Part shown: positions 15,122 through 22,648 of the stretch, piece by piece | Layout of the letters: every line of letters begins with the position of its first letter | Position numbering within the stretch: the stretch's first letter is position 1 | Assembly: GCA_025360065.1 (NCBI GenBank) | Contig: JANYCX010000137.1 | Location: forward strand, 1 to 38,170 | DNA: 38,170 nucleotides | From: Acetobacteraceae bacterium | GTDB lineage: Bacteria; Pseudomonadota; Alphaproteobacteria; Acetobacterales; Acetobacteraceae | Direction of reading: 5' to 3' | Program-made: the position numbers and the translations under genes | The notes under the pieces: generated by a model | Database searches by the model: none | What the model saw: the letters and a program-made list of their open reading frames with translations, nothing else | What the model was told of the DNA's origin: nothing

Positions 15122-16660
15122 CTATTTGGTGGCGGGGGCGGCAGCGCCGTGGCCCCCGCTACTCGAGCCGCCCCCGCCCCCAGTGGCACCGGCGCCTGAT
15201 GCACCCGAACCATGGCCGCCGGAACCTGAACCGCTTCCCGACGCCCCCCCGCTGCTTGCCCCGCCGGAACTACTGCCCGCCGAGCCACCCTTGCCTGCTG
15301 CCCCGCTACCTGAATTCGCGCCGGTCGCGTTGTTGGTGCCGCCCTTGCTTGCCGCACTCGTGCCCGTCGCTGTGGCGCCGGTCGATGCTGCCTTGCTTGA
15401 CCCGGTGGCCACCGCCTTGGCGGACGCAGGCGTGCCTGCCGCTCTCGCGCCGGCGGTGGTGCTTGCGGTCGTTGAGGTTGCGATCGCTGTGGTGGTGGTG
15501 GCGTGCGGTGCGAGCGCCAGCGCAGGTGTCGCCACTGGGGACGTGCCGCTGTCGCTATGCCCGTCATATTGGGCAAGCGCGGTCAGCCCACCCGACGCCG
15601 ATTGTTGCAACGCCACCACCAGCAACGTTGAGCCGCCTGGCACCGCGCCAAAGCCTGGTGCAATCACGGCAGTGATGTCGTCGCCGATTTGCAGCGCCGG
15701 CGTGCCGTCGGCGGTTTGGGTCGCCTTGGCAAAGGCCTCGACATAGATCACCCCGGCTTGTGCGGGCGGCCGCTCGGCGGCGACGATATGGTGCACCGTC
15801 AGCACGCCATCGGCATAGTCGCCCGACACCGAAATGCTGGTGTTTATCACCGAGTCTGGCAGGCTGCCGCGCAGTCGCGCGCCGCCGATCCGCAGCGCAC
15901 CCAAACGGCCAGCGACCAGCCCGGTGATGACAACCTGCCCAGGCTCCCGCAAGTCCGCCCGCGCTGCAACGATATAGCCCGCGGGATCGCGCAACCCGCT
16001 GACTTCGAGCCATTGCCCTGGCCGCAACTGATCTGCACCCGGGGACGCAACCCCCAAGAGCACAGTCTGGCCAGCCACCACCAGGTTGATGCCACCATTG
16101 TCAACGTCGTCAATCGGGCCCGACACCGCGTGACGCATCATTATGTCGGTAGCCATCATCACGCCCCGGCCATTATCGGCCAGCAAGCTCACCACCTGTC
16201 CAACCCGCAATTCGGTCACTGGGAGGTAAATCCCGTCAATATCGACACGGGCGGCGGCATCGTAGCCGATTTCCAAGCCGTTGACGCACACGCTGGCGAA
16301 GCCGGTGATGGTTCCCTTGACGCCGATCGGTGCGCCGGTACCGCCGATGCCGCGATCGGCCAACCGGACCGGTGCCCCCGTGCCGCCAATGCCGCGATCA
16401 GCAAGCTGGGTAGGCGCACCGATCCCACCTATGCCGCGCGTGGCAATTGCGATGGGGCCACCAGTGCCGCCCAGTCCCCGATCGGGGGCAAATCCTTCGG
16501 CGGTTGCGGTGCAAACCGATTTTGCCGCGCCCGACCTTAATGCGCCCCCCGTTTGTGAGGGCGGGGCCGGCGTGCAGCCAAGTACCAGCGCCACCAGCCC
16601 AAGCACGGCGGCCAGGCGGCGGGTGGATCGGACGGTCGGGCGGCGCGGGGCGGCAATCAT
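15122..16660 (-). CDS. DUF5666-type lipoprotein with RGIGGTGAP repeats and Ser/Gly-rich tail
   Basis: An exported protein of 512 aa. A lipobox-like LVLGC (Cys29) ends the signal. Residues 61-116 are four exact 14-residue repeats beginning RG(I/L)GG(T/I)G. The middle (about 117-370) looks like tandem small beta domains of the DUF5666 kind (VKGTITGF, LRVGQVVSLL, LRPGQWLEVSGLRDP, VVITGLVAGR). From about residue 385 the chain is a low-complexity Ala/Thr/Ser/Gly tail of roughly 125 residues. The ATG overlaps the stop of the DUF6502 gene (ATGA), so the two are made together. Molecular function is not known to me; a surface or extracellular role is inferred. Confidence 0.8.
   Translation of the reverse strand: MIAAPRRPTVRSTRRLAAVLGLVALVLGCTPAPPSQTGGALRSGAAKSVCTATAEGFAPDRGLGGTGGPIAIATRGIGGIGAPTQLADRGIGGTGAPVRLADRGIGGTGAPIGVKGTITGFASVCVNGLEIGYDAAARVDIDGIYLPVTELRVGQVVSLLADNGRGVMMATDIMMRHAVSGPIDDVDNGGINLVVAGQTVLLGVASPGADQLRPGQWLEVSGLRDPAGYIVAARADLREPGQVVITGLVAGRLGALRIGGARLRGSLPDSVINTSISVSGDYADGVLTVHHIVAAERPPAQAGVIYVEAFAKATQTADGTPALQIGDDITAVIAPGFGAVPGGSTLLVVALQQSASGGLTALAQYDGHSDSGTSPVATPALALAPHATTTTAIATSTTASTTAGARAAGTPASAKAVATGSSKAASTGATATGTSAASKGGTNNATGANSGSGAAGKGGSAGSSSGGASSGGASGSGSGSGGHGSGASGAGATGGGGGSSSGGHGAAAPATK
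16313..16480 (-). repeat. four 42-bp coding repeats (14-residue units)
   Basis: Within the DUF5666 protein, Arg-Gly pairs fall at residues 61, 75, 89 and 103, exactly 14 apart. Units read RGLGGTGGPIAIAT, RGIGGIGAPTQLAD, RGIGGTGAPVRLAD and RGIGGTGAPIGVKG. The DNA of the last copies is more alike than the first, suggesting recent duplication. Confidence 0.9.
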
Positions 16661-17502
16661 GTCCGGTCCTCGACCTCGGGTGCGGGCTTGTCATCATCCA
16701 GGTAGAGATAGACTCCAAGATTGACTCGCCGGGTCGTCAGCGTATCGAGTTCCGCCCCATCGGTCATACGCAACGCGGCGCGGTTGATTTCGAGCAGCAT
16801 TTTCTGCGCTGCATCGCGGCTGATCGCGGCCAGCCGGTCGGCGACATCGGCCGGCAGGCGATCGTAGTGGACGCTGCGGTCCAGAAACGGCGCTGTGCCG
16901 ACGGCGGTGATATTGGCGCAGGCAGCGGCGATGTGGTCGTGCAAATTGCGGCCGAAATAAAATAATTGCGCTTCCTGTCCAGGATGCGGCACGAAGGCTG
17001 CTTCGTTAAGCACCACCCGTTCCTCTGAATCGACCGACACCATCCCGTCGGCCAACCAGCTATCCAGGATCGCCCGAGGGCGCATGTCCTTGGTGACGGT
17101 TTCTACCAGACGCTCGAAGCTCACTGGATCATTGCCGCGCGGCAGCGGCAGCGGTGCGCCGTCCGCGTCGGTCCAGGGCGGGGTGCCGAGCCAGCGCGCG
17201 ATAATCTGGCTTGCCACCGTGACGATCGGCGGGGTTTCGGTCAGCGCGTGCGGCATTAGTCGCAAGCGGCGGATTTCCTTGCGATGTACCCCGCTCAGCA
17301 GGCTGATCCGGCTGTCGGTGCGGGTTTTCGGGTCAGGCAGCAAATCGTTCTGAGCGACATCGACAAAAAGGCTGCGCAGCAGATATTCGAGCACCGGGAA
17401 GGTAATTCCAGCGCGGATCATCAGTCGGACCATCGGGCGCAGCAAACGGCCAGCCTGGTCGATTAAAGCGGCCGCTGGCGGAATGGTTGCGCGATCAGAC
17501 AT
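16657..17502 (-). CDS. DUF6502 family protein
   Basis: A cytoplasmic protein of 281 aa with no signal or membrane segment. The N-terminal LLRPMVRLMIRAGITFPVL and LRSLFVDVA, followed by TDSRISLLSGVHRKEIRRL, are the conserved core of DUF6502; the latter resembles a helix-turn-helix (ISLLSGVHRKEI), so a DNA-binding role is possible but unproven. The C-terminal part has an amphipathic helical region (NLHDHIAAACANITAV, AAQKMLLEINRAALRM). It precedes the DUF5666 gene with a 4-base overlap. This pairing suggests it regulates or serves that exported protein; that is inference. Confidence 0.8.
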   Translation of the reverse strand: MSDRATIPPAAALIDQAGRLLRPMVRLMIRAGITFPVLEYLLRSLFVDVAQNDLLPDPKTRTDSRISLLSGVHRKEIRRLRLMPHALTETPPIVTVASQIIARWLGTPPWTDADGAPLPLPRGNDPVSFERLVETVTKDMRPRAILDSWLADGMVSVDSEERVVLNEAAFVPHPGQEAQLFYFGRNLHDHIAAACANITAVGTAPFLDRSVHYDRLPADVADRLAAISRDAAQKMLLEINRAALRMTDGAELDTLTTRRVNLGVYLYLDDDKPAPEVEDRT

Positions 17503-18021
17503 GACGGTAAGGGATGGGGCTTATTCGGCTCGATAACGGCATTGTGGGAATTTATCACTCTTAATTGAACGCGTCATCCGACAAAATGAAGGAAATTTGC
17601 AATGTCTTCTCTTGGAGTGGGTTGTTTTCCCACATCATGCTAACGTCTGCAATGGTGAATTTCACAGGTCGCACCGATGAACCAGTTTTTAGTATTCGCG
17701 CCGGGCAACGCCGCACATCGGATTGCTGCGCCGCGGGGCCGCTGGTGGGCCACCATCAACCGAACCGGTGTCGATCCCGCCAGGGGCGGCACGAGATGGT
17801 GCTGACGCCGCCGGATGACACGCCGCCGGATGACACGCCGATGGTGGTGGTAGCGCCGGCCGCGGCCGTGACCCTGCGGCCCTGCATGGCGGCGGGGCCT
17901 GGCCAGGCTGTGGCCGGGGACGGCAATATGCCACGGCTGATGCGGATGGAATTTGGCCGCGACGGACTGCGCTGGCTGCGCGCCGAATTTGCCGAAGGGT
18001 TGCTTGCGGCGCGCTGCTCAG
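17503..18021. other. 519-base stretch without a convincing gene
   Basis: The first 170 bases are AT-richer than the surroundings and would contain the promoter of the DUF6502 gene. A small hairpin GTGGG/CCCAC lies near 17615. A 42-codon frame from ATG 17677 (starts MNQFLVFAPGNAAH) runs into a stop near 17803. Another frame from ATG 17796 to 18107 takes over. A 15-base tandem repeat sits at 17805-17840. No tRNA, terminator or mobile element is recognisable. Confidence 0.5.
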
Positions 18022-18107
18022 TCAGCCGCCGGGCCACGGCAGCACGCACAGCCCAGGCCAAAACAGCTGCCAGCGCAGCGTTTTCGCGCGGTAAGCCGCT
18101 TCGCTGA
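17796..18107 (+). pseudogene. doubtful small ORF, possibly the tail of a frameshifted gene
   Basis: A 103-codon frame beginning MVLTPPDDTPPDDTPMVVV. Residues 49-75 (RMEFGRDGLRWLRAEFAEG within it) look protein-like, but its last 86 bases run antisense to the end of the nucleotidyltransferase gene. The upstream 17677 frame ends just where this one begins, so one frameshift would join them. No homologue is recognised and it could be chance. Confidence 0.2.
17805..17840 (+). repeat. 15-bp tandem repeat, about 2.4 copies
   Basis: ACGCCGCCGGATGAC occurs twice head to tail (17805-17819, 17820-17834) and starts a third time. In the doubtful ORF it encodes the TPPDD repeat. Confidence 0.85.
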
Positions 18108-18591
18108 CTAAAACTGGATTGGCACGCACAATGCACCCGGCCAGATCGTCGGTTCCGAACGGCGCGCAAAGCTCTACCCCACCGCCTGCCGGTCTCACCC
18201 CGATCGCGGTCGCGGTGGTCGGGTAGGTGGCAATCGCGTCCGGCGTCGAACCATAGGGCTGGATCGGCTTGCCGAATCGGGCCTGATACCAAAGATGGAC
18301 CCGCGCCTGGTTTTTTACGTCCAACCAGACCGGCAAATCGTCGAATTCCGCGCGCAGCCGCTCGGCATGGTCGGTTTCAGCGTCCACGCTCAGATCAGGG
18401 TCGAAATAAGCGATGTCGATATCCGCAATGCCGGTGGTCGGCGGCATGCGGGAGCGATGGTTCCAAACGGTCTGCGCCAGCGCGCCGGCGACAATCCAGC
18501 AATCGGGCAGCGCGATACGGTCGAACCGGTCGAGCAGGGCCGCCAGCCACGGATTGGTGCGCAGGATGGCTTCGAGGTCAGGCGATGTCAT
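18022..18591 (-). CDS. nucleotidyltransferase-like protein (DUF925 family)
   Basis: A 189-aa protein of the nucleotidyltransferase-fold family that includes hypothetical proteins annotated DUF925. Visible parts are the glycine turn AGALAQTVWN near residue 35, the metal-binding style pair IADIDIAYFD (Asp57, Asp59), LDVKNQARVHLWY and YGSTPDAIATYPTTATAIGV, a block that recurs across this family. The ATG at 18591 gives a 14-base overlap with the upstream M81 gene; an ATG at 18618 is possible but adds nine uncharacteristic residues. No substrate is known. Confidence 0.85.
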   Translation of the reverse strand: MTSPDLEAILRTNPWLAALLDRFDRIALPDCWIVAGALAQTVWNHRSRMPPTTGIADIDIAYFDPDLSVDAETDHAERLRAEFDDLPVWLDVKNQARVHLWYQARFGKPIQPYGSTPDAIATYPTTATAIGVRPAGGGVELCAPFGTDDLAGCIVRANPVLVSEAAYRAKTLRWQLFWPGLCVLPWPGG

Positions 18592-20056
18592 CAAGTGGCC
18601 AGATCGGGCGGCGGACATTCTTAAAGCCGGCCTGTTTGAGGATCACCGCGCCGAGGCCGCCGCCGTCGCAGGTGATCACTTCGCGCGCAATCGGTTGAAA
18701 GGCGGCGCGGAAATGATGCGCCGATTTCACCACAATGGTGGCTTTGCGGGTCGGATCGACGCCGAGCGAGGTCAATTGCCCGAGATCGGTGGCCTGGGCG
18801 TTGTTGGTGATCAGGCAGATTTCCACCCCGTCGACGCGCAACAGCGCCGACAACCCATAGTCGCGCCACACCCCGCCGGCCATCGCACCAAAGGCCTGAA
18901 ACTTGCCGTCGGTGATGGCGACGATGTCGGCCTCGACCTGCAACGGACCGCCGCCGGCATCGACATCATGCTTGCCGCCGAGCGAGATTTTGCCACGCTG
19001 CCCGACACCGATGGCCTGCGCATCCAGCACCGCCTGCGGATCGAAGATCGGATAGAACACCGCGCTCTGCAGGTCGGCCGCGATCATCGCGCGCAACAAA
19101 TTGGTGGCGTCACCATAATGGCCACTGCCGGGATTATCGGTGACCTCGGCGATCACCAGCGGCTGGTTGGCGCCCGCTTCGCCCGCTTTTGCATAGGCAA
19201 CGGCGTCGGCAATCGGGCGGTGCTTGACCGACACGAACTCCCGCGTTGCCCAGGCATGGTCCATGAAGGCTTCGGCAATCGCCTGGCCGGCCGGGTTGTT
19301 GTCATCGGTGGTGACGGTGACGCTGGGGCCGATGTCGCGGATGTCAGCAGCGGTGAAGCCGGCGCAAATGCTGACTACGAGCGCCGTGCCCTCGGCTTCG
19401 GCCGCCTCGCCGCGATCGATTAGCTCCCGCATCGGTCCGGTCTGGGTCCGCCCACCATCGAGGCCGCGCAGCATCGGCCGCTTGGCGATCACGGTGCGCG
19501 GGCGGATTTCGCCGAGCATCGCCCGGTTGAGCAAATTCGCCCCCTGCCAAGCGCGTTCAAAATAGTCGACATGGGGATAGGTGCGGACCGCGATCAATGC
19601 ACTGGCGCTATCTGCCATCAATTGGGTGATGTTGCCATGGAGGTCGAGCGTCACCACGATTGGCACATCCGGCCCGACCGCGGCGCGTAGCCGGCGCAGC
19701 AATTCGCCCTCGCCGTCTTCATAGCTTTCCGTCACCATGGCGCCATGGAGATGCAGCAGCATGCCATCGACGGCGCCCGCCTCGGCCAGCAGCAGATCGG
19801 CGAAATGCTCGAAGGCGGCGTCAGTCACCAGGCCGGACGGGTTGGCGTGGGCGAGGATCGGATGAACCAGAGTCCAGCCGAACTTGTCGGCGGCTTCAAA
19901 CGTCGCACCCATGCTCGATCTTGTGCCACGCCGCGCCGCCGGAATTTCATTGGCGCCGAGCAGCGCGCCGCGCCGGAATGCAGCAAGGTCGGTCGCGACC
20001 TTGCTGAACGTGTTGGTTTCGTGGGCAACCTCGCCGGTCAGCACGCGTTTGGCCAT
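18578..20056 (-). CDS. M81 family metallopeptidase (MlrC-like)
   Basis: A 492-aa protein of the M81 peptidase family (MlrC, which degrades linearised microcystin; most relatives have unknown peptide or amide substrates). N-terminal EVAHETNTFS (His12, Glu13) and the metal-site blocks LLHLHGAMVTE and VTLDLHGNI, then RTYPHVDY, are diagnostic. The C-terminal domain has TDNPGSGHYGDATNLL and GGVWRDYG. The ATG at 20056 has AGGAG seven bases upstream and lies one base after the DUF2161 stop. No signal peptide, so cytoplasmic. With the importer and M3 peptidase it fits peptide catabolism. Confidence 0.93.
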   Translation of the reverse strand: MAKRVLTGEVAHETNTFSKVATDLAAFRRGALLGANEIPAARRGTRSSMGATFEAADKFGWTLVHPILAHANPSGLVTDAAFEHFADLLLAEAGAVDGMLLHLHGAMVTESYEDGEGELLRRLRAAVGPDVPIVVTLDLHGNITQLMADSASALIAVRTYPHVDYFERAWQGANLLNRAMLGEIRPRTVIAKRPMLRGLDGGRTQTGPMRELIDRGEAAEAEGTALVVSICAGFTAADIRDIGPSVTVTTDDNNPAGQAIAEAFMDHAWATREFVSVKHRPIADAVAYAKAGEAGANQPLVIAEVTDNPGSGHYGDATNLLRAMIAADLQSAVFYPIFDPQAVLDAQAIGVGQRGKISLGGKHDVDAGGGPLQVEADIVAITDGKFQAFGAMAGGVWRDYGLSALLRVDGVEICLITNNAQATDLGQLTSLGVDPTRKATIVVKSAHHFRAAFQPIAREVITCDGGGLGAVILKQAGFKNVRRPIWPLDDIA

Positions 20057-20057
20057 G

Positions 20058-20753
20058 TCACACTCCTGTGTCGGTAGGGGCAGCCTGCCCCGGTGGCGCG
20101 GTTTCCGCCAGCCTTGCCTGTGCGGCGCTGGTGCCGGCCGGGGTGAGCGTGTAGCGCCCAATGCCGATCCGTTCGAACCAGCCGTAGTGGTTGGCGTAAA
20201 GGTACTTGGTCGCTTCCGGCACGATGTCGCGCAAGACCTTGCTGCTGTCCTCGCCACCCAGCATGGCGATGGCGCAGTCGAGCGCGAATTGCCGATAAGC
20301 GGTCATCCGCGTCTTGTTGGCACTGCCGCCGATTTCCGGATCGCCGCGCCTGCGCTGGAACTCGCGCAGCAGCAAAGATCGACGGCGCGGATTGGGCCTC
20401 GGCCGGTACGGCGCCGGCGCGCTCACCAATTCCACCGTGCCGCGTTTGGGGTGCACGGTCAGCAGCCCGATCCCGAGCAGCTTGCACAGTCGATGCGCCC
20501 GCCGGTCCTGGTCCCGCCCGCGCCTGGTCAGCGGCACCGCGATCCATACCTCATCGGCAATTGCGAGCCGTTCAACCGCTTGCAGCACCAGTTCGAATGA
20601 TAGCATCAGCTTGAGCTCGGCGATCACCACGACGTCCCCGTCAGGGGCGGTCGCAACCAGGTCGCAGCCGCGGATTTCGCCCTTTACGGTGAAGCCGTGC
20701 GCTTCGAGATAGGCTTTGACCGGGGGGTAGAGGTCCGATTCGGATTGCTTCAT
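20058..20753 (-). CDS. DUF2161 protein with a PD-(D/E)xK-like nuclease core
   Basis: A 231-aa protein matching the DUF2161 family. The N-terminal half resembles a restriction-endonuclease fold: ESDLYPPVKAYLEAHGF, then GCDLVA (Asp31) and VVVIAELKL (Glu46, Lys48), the D...ExK arrangement. The C-terminal half (about 150-225) looks like a basic wing (RRRSLLLREFQRRRGDP) followed by a helix-turn-helix-like domain ending IGRYTLTPAGTSA. The ATG at 20753 follows the conserved KQSESDLY start; the open frame upstream to 20870 is non-coding in character. DNA cleavage has not been shown for the family as far as I know. Confidence 0.83.
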   Translation of the reverse strand: MKQSESDLYPPVKAYLEAHGFTVKGEIRGCDLVATAPDGDVVVIAELKLMLSFELVLQAVERLAIADEVWIAVPLTRRGRDQDRRAHRLCKLLGIGLLTVHPKRGTVELVSAPAPYRPRPNPRRRSLLLREFQRRRGDPEIGGSANKTRMTAYRQFALDCAIAMLGGEDSSKVLRDIVPEATKYLYANHYGWFERIGIGRYTLTPAGTSAAQARLAETAPPGQAAPTDTGV

Positions 20754-20792
20754 GGTGGGAGGGTAAAATTGACGGGTAAGGGAAGGAAGCAG

Positions 20793-20840
20793 TTCTTTTT
20801 GTGAACAAAAGGTAAGGTGCTTTCTTCGTGAATAAAAAGC
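20793..20840. repeat. two small A/T-armed hairpins in a divergent promoter region
   Basis: Two tandem hairpins share a TTCTT...TGAA...AAAAG core. The first pairs CTTTT (20795-20799) with AAAAG (20807-20811); the second pairs GCTTT (20819-20823) with AAAGC (20836-20840). They lie between the divergent DUF2161 and metallophosphoesterase genes. A similar unit is at 36445-36464. Confidence 0.5.
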
Positions 20841-20884
20841 GTCCTCGCCAGGTCTCCTGAGCATTCCCAACCAGGAGACACGCT

Positions 20885-21811
20885 ATGACCGACCAACCCA
20901 CCCGCCGCGCCGCCCTTGAATGCATGATCTGGGCCGGGAGCGGCGTGCTGTGGACCGTCGCCGGCGGGGTGCCACGTGGCCAATTGGTCGGCAGCGCACA
21001 GGCCGCCACCACTGGCTTTACCTTCGCGCAGATCAGCGACAGCCATATCGGCTTTGCACGAGACCCCAACATGGACACGCCGGGCACCTTGAAAGCCGCG
21101 TTGGAACTGGTGAAGGCCGCCCCGGTCGCACCGGTTCTGATGCTGCACACCGGCGACGTCAGCCATCTGACCAAACCGGCCGAATTCGATGTTGCCGAGA
21201 AGCTGATCTCGGCCGCCGGCATCCCAACCGCCTATGTGCCGGGGGAGCATGATGTGCTGGAAGATAACGGCAAAAGCTTCATCAAACGCTTCCAGAAAGG
21301 CATGAAGCAGGGCGCGCCGGGCGGGGCCTACTACAGTTTTGACCAGGCCGGCATCCATTTCGTCGGGCTGAACAATGTCATCGATCTGAAAGCCGGCGGC
21401 ATGGGCGCGCTCGGGGCGGCCCAACTCGCGTGGTTGGAAAAGGACCTTGCCGGCCTGTCGGCCAGCACGCCGGTTGTGGTGTTCGCGCATATCCCGCTCT
21501 GGGTGGTGTATCCGCAATGGGGCTGGGGGACCGATGATGGCGCGCAGGCGTTGACCATGCTCAAGCGCTTCGGCTCGGTCACCGTGTTGAACGGGCATAT
21601 CCATCAGGTGATGCAGAAAATTGAAGGCAACGTCGCCTTCCATTCCGCCCGATCGACTGCCTTCCCACAGCCCGCGCCGGGCAGCGCTGCAAGCCCGGGG
21701 CCGATGAAGGTGGAGGCTGCGAAGCTGCGGAGTTACCTCGGCGTTGCCAGCGTCTCGCACGTGCAAGGCACCGGACCGCTCGCCATTATTGACACGCCGC
21801 TGGGGGCGTAA
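20885..21811 (+). CDS. exported calcineurin-like metallophosphoesterase
   Basis: A 308-aa two-metal phosphoesterase. The N-terminus has a twin-arginine-like segment (TRRAALECM) followed by a hydrophobic stretch to SAQA at residue 40, so it is probably exported. Metal-site motifs in order are DSHIG (Asp52, His54), GDVSH (Asp91, His94), GEHD (121-123), FAHIP and NGHIH. The usual GNHD is GEHD here, so Glu121 replaces the metal-bound Asn. AGGAG precedes the ATG. It is the first gene of a four-gene operon with cupredoxin, sigma factor and anti-sigma factor, four bases before the next ATG. The physiological substrate is unknown. Confidence 0.9.
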   Translation: MTDQPTRRAALECMIWAGSGVLWTVAGGVPRGQLVGSAQAATTGFTFAQISDSHIGFARDPNMDTPGTLKAALELVKAAPVAPVLMLHTGDVSHLTKPAEFDVAEKLISAAGIPTAYVPGEHDVLEDNGKSFIKRFQKGMKQGAPGGAYYSFDQAGIHFVGLNNVIDLKAGGMGALGAAQLAWLEKDLAGLSASTPVVVFAHIPLWVVYPQWGWGTDDGAQALTMLKRFGSVTVLNGHIHQVMQKIEGNVAFHSARSTAFPQPAPGSAASPGPMKVEAAKLRSYLGVASVSHVQGTGPLAIIDTPLGA

Positions 21812-21815
21812 GGCG

Positions 21816-22133
21816 ATGCATCGTCGGGCGTTGTTCGGCCTTGCGGCCGTGGTTTTGTGCGCGCCTGGCGCACGGGCGGCCACTGGCGAAGTTCATATTG
21901 ATAATTTCGTTTTCACCCCGGACAGCTTGAAGGTCGCGGTTGGCACGACGATAAAATTCATCAACCGCGACGATCTGCCGCATAGCGTGGTGAGCGCGGT
22001 GCGGCCGCCGATCTTCAAATCCAAGACCCTGGATACCGATGACAGTTTCAGTGTCACCTTCGACAAGCCTGGCGAATACGCCTATTTCTGTGGCTTGCAT
22101 CCGCACATGAAGGGCGTTGTTGTGGTGGCATGA
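21816..22133 (+). CDS. periplasmic cupredoxin (type 1 copper protein)
   Basis: A small blue-copper protein, 105 aa. A signal peptide (MHRRALFGLAAVVLCAPGARA) covers residues 1-21. The fold runs from VHIDNFVFTPDSLKV to the end. Copper ligands are visible: His56 in DLPHSVV and the cluster Cys92, His95, Met98 in YFCGLHPHM, the plastocyanin/pseudoazurin arrangement. The ATG sits four bases after the phosphoesterase stop with AAGG upstream, and the gene overlaps the sigma factor by ATGA. An electron-transfer or copper-handling role linked to the sigma factor is inferred from the operon. Confidence 0.92.
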   Translation: MHRRALFGLAAVVLCAPGARAATGEVHIDNFVFTPDSLKVAVGTTIKFINRDDLPHSVVSAVRPPIFKSKTLDTDDSFSVTFDKPGEYAYFCGLHPHMKGVVVVA

Positions 22134-22648
22134 CGATTGGCGGCCGGATTGTTTCCGCAAAATTCGCCGACGCGATTCTGCCGCATCTCGATGCCGCGTT
22201 CCGGCTTGCGCGCTGGCTGTTGCGCGATCCGGCGGCGGCGGAAGATGTGGTGCAGGATGCGCTGGTGCGCGCGATGACCTATTTCGACCAGTTTCGCGGC
22301 GAAAACCCCCGCGCCTGGCTGCTGCAGATTGTGCGCAACACCGCCTGGACCAGCCGGGCGGGCGGCAAGCGGCTGGATCAGCTCGACGACGATGCCCACG
22401 CCACTCTTGCGACCGACGCCCCCGACCCGGAGGCTGCCTTGGTGCAGGCCGAGGCCGCGCAGAGCCTGACCGACGCCATCGCGCGCCTGCCGACCGATCT
22501 ACGCGAATGCCTGGTGCTGCGGGAGATCGAGGAGCTGCCCTATCGCGACATCGCCATCGTCGTCGGGGTGCCGATCGGCACCGTGATGTCGCGCCTGTTT
22601 CGTGCCCGCAAGCTGCTACTGGCAGGCGCCGAGGAGACTTGGAAATGA
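22130..22648 (+). CDS. ECF RNA polymerase sigma factor
   Basis: A sigma-70 family ECF factor of 172 aa. Region 2 contains DPAAAEDVVQDALVRAMTYF and the core-contact GENPRAWLLQIVRN. Region 4 has LPTDLRECLVLREIEELPY, then the helix-turn-helix RDIAIVVGVPIGTVMSRLFRAR (recognition helix from GTVMSR). The usual order of sigma gene followed by a zinc-finger anti-sigma gene is kept, with ATGA overlaps on both sides. Its targets probably include its own operon, though I could not identify its promoter motif upstream of 20885. Confidence 0.93.
   Translation: MTIGGRIVSAKFADAILPHLDAAFRLARWLLRDPAAAEDVVQDALVRAMTYFDQFRGENPRAWLLQIVRNTAWTSRAGGKRLDQLDDDAHATLATDAPDPEAALVQAEAAQSLTDAIARLPTDLRECLVLREIEELPYRDIAIVVGVPIGTVMSRLFRARKLLLAGAEETWK

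Noticed and set aside
15689-16540. A 283-codon plus-strand open frame
   Set aside because: It is antisense to the DUF5666 protein gene, which has a signal sequence, repeats and a coupled start.
17565-18107. A single 180-codon plus-strand gene
   Set aside because: The first 77 codons have no protein character and the end runs antisense to a real gene; only the 17796 part is listed, at low confidence.
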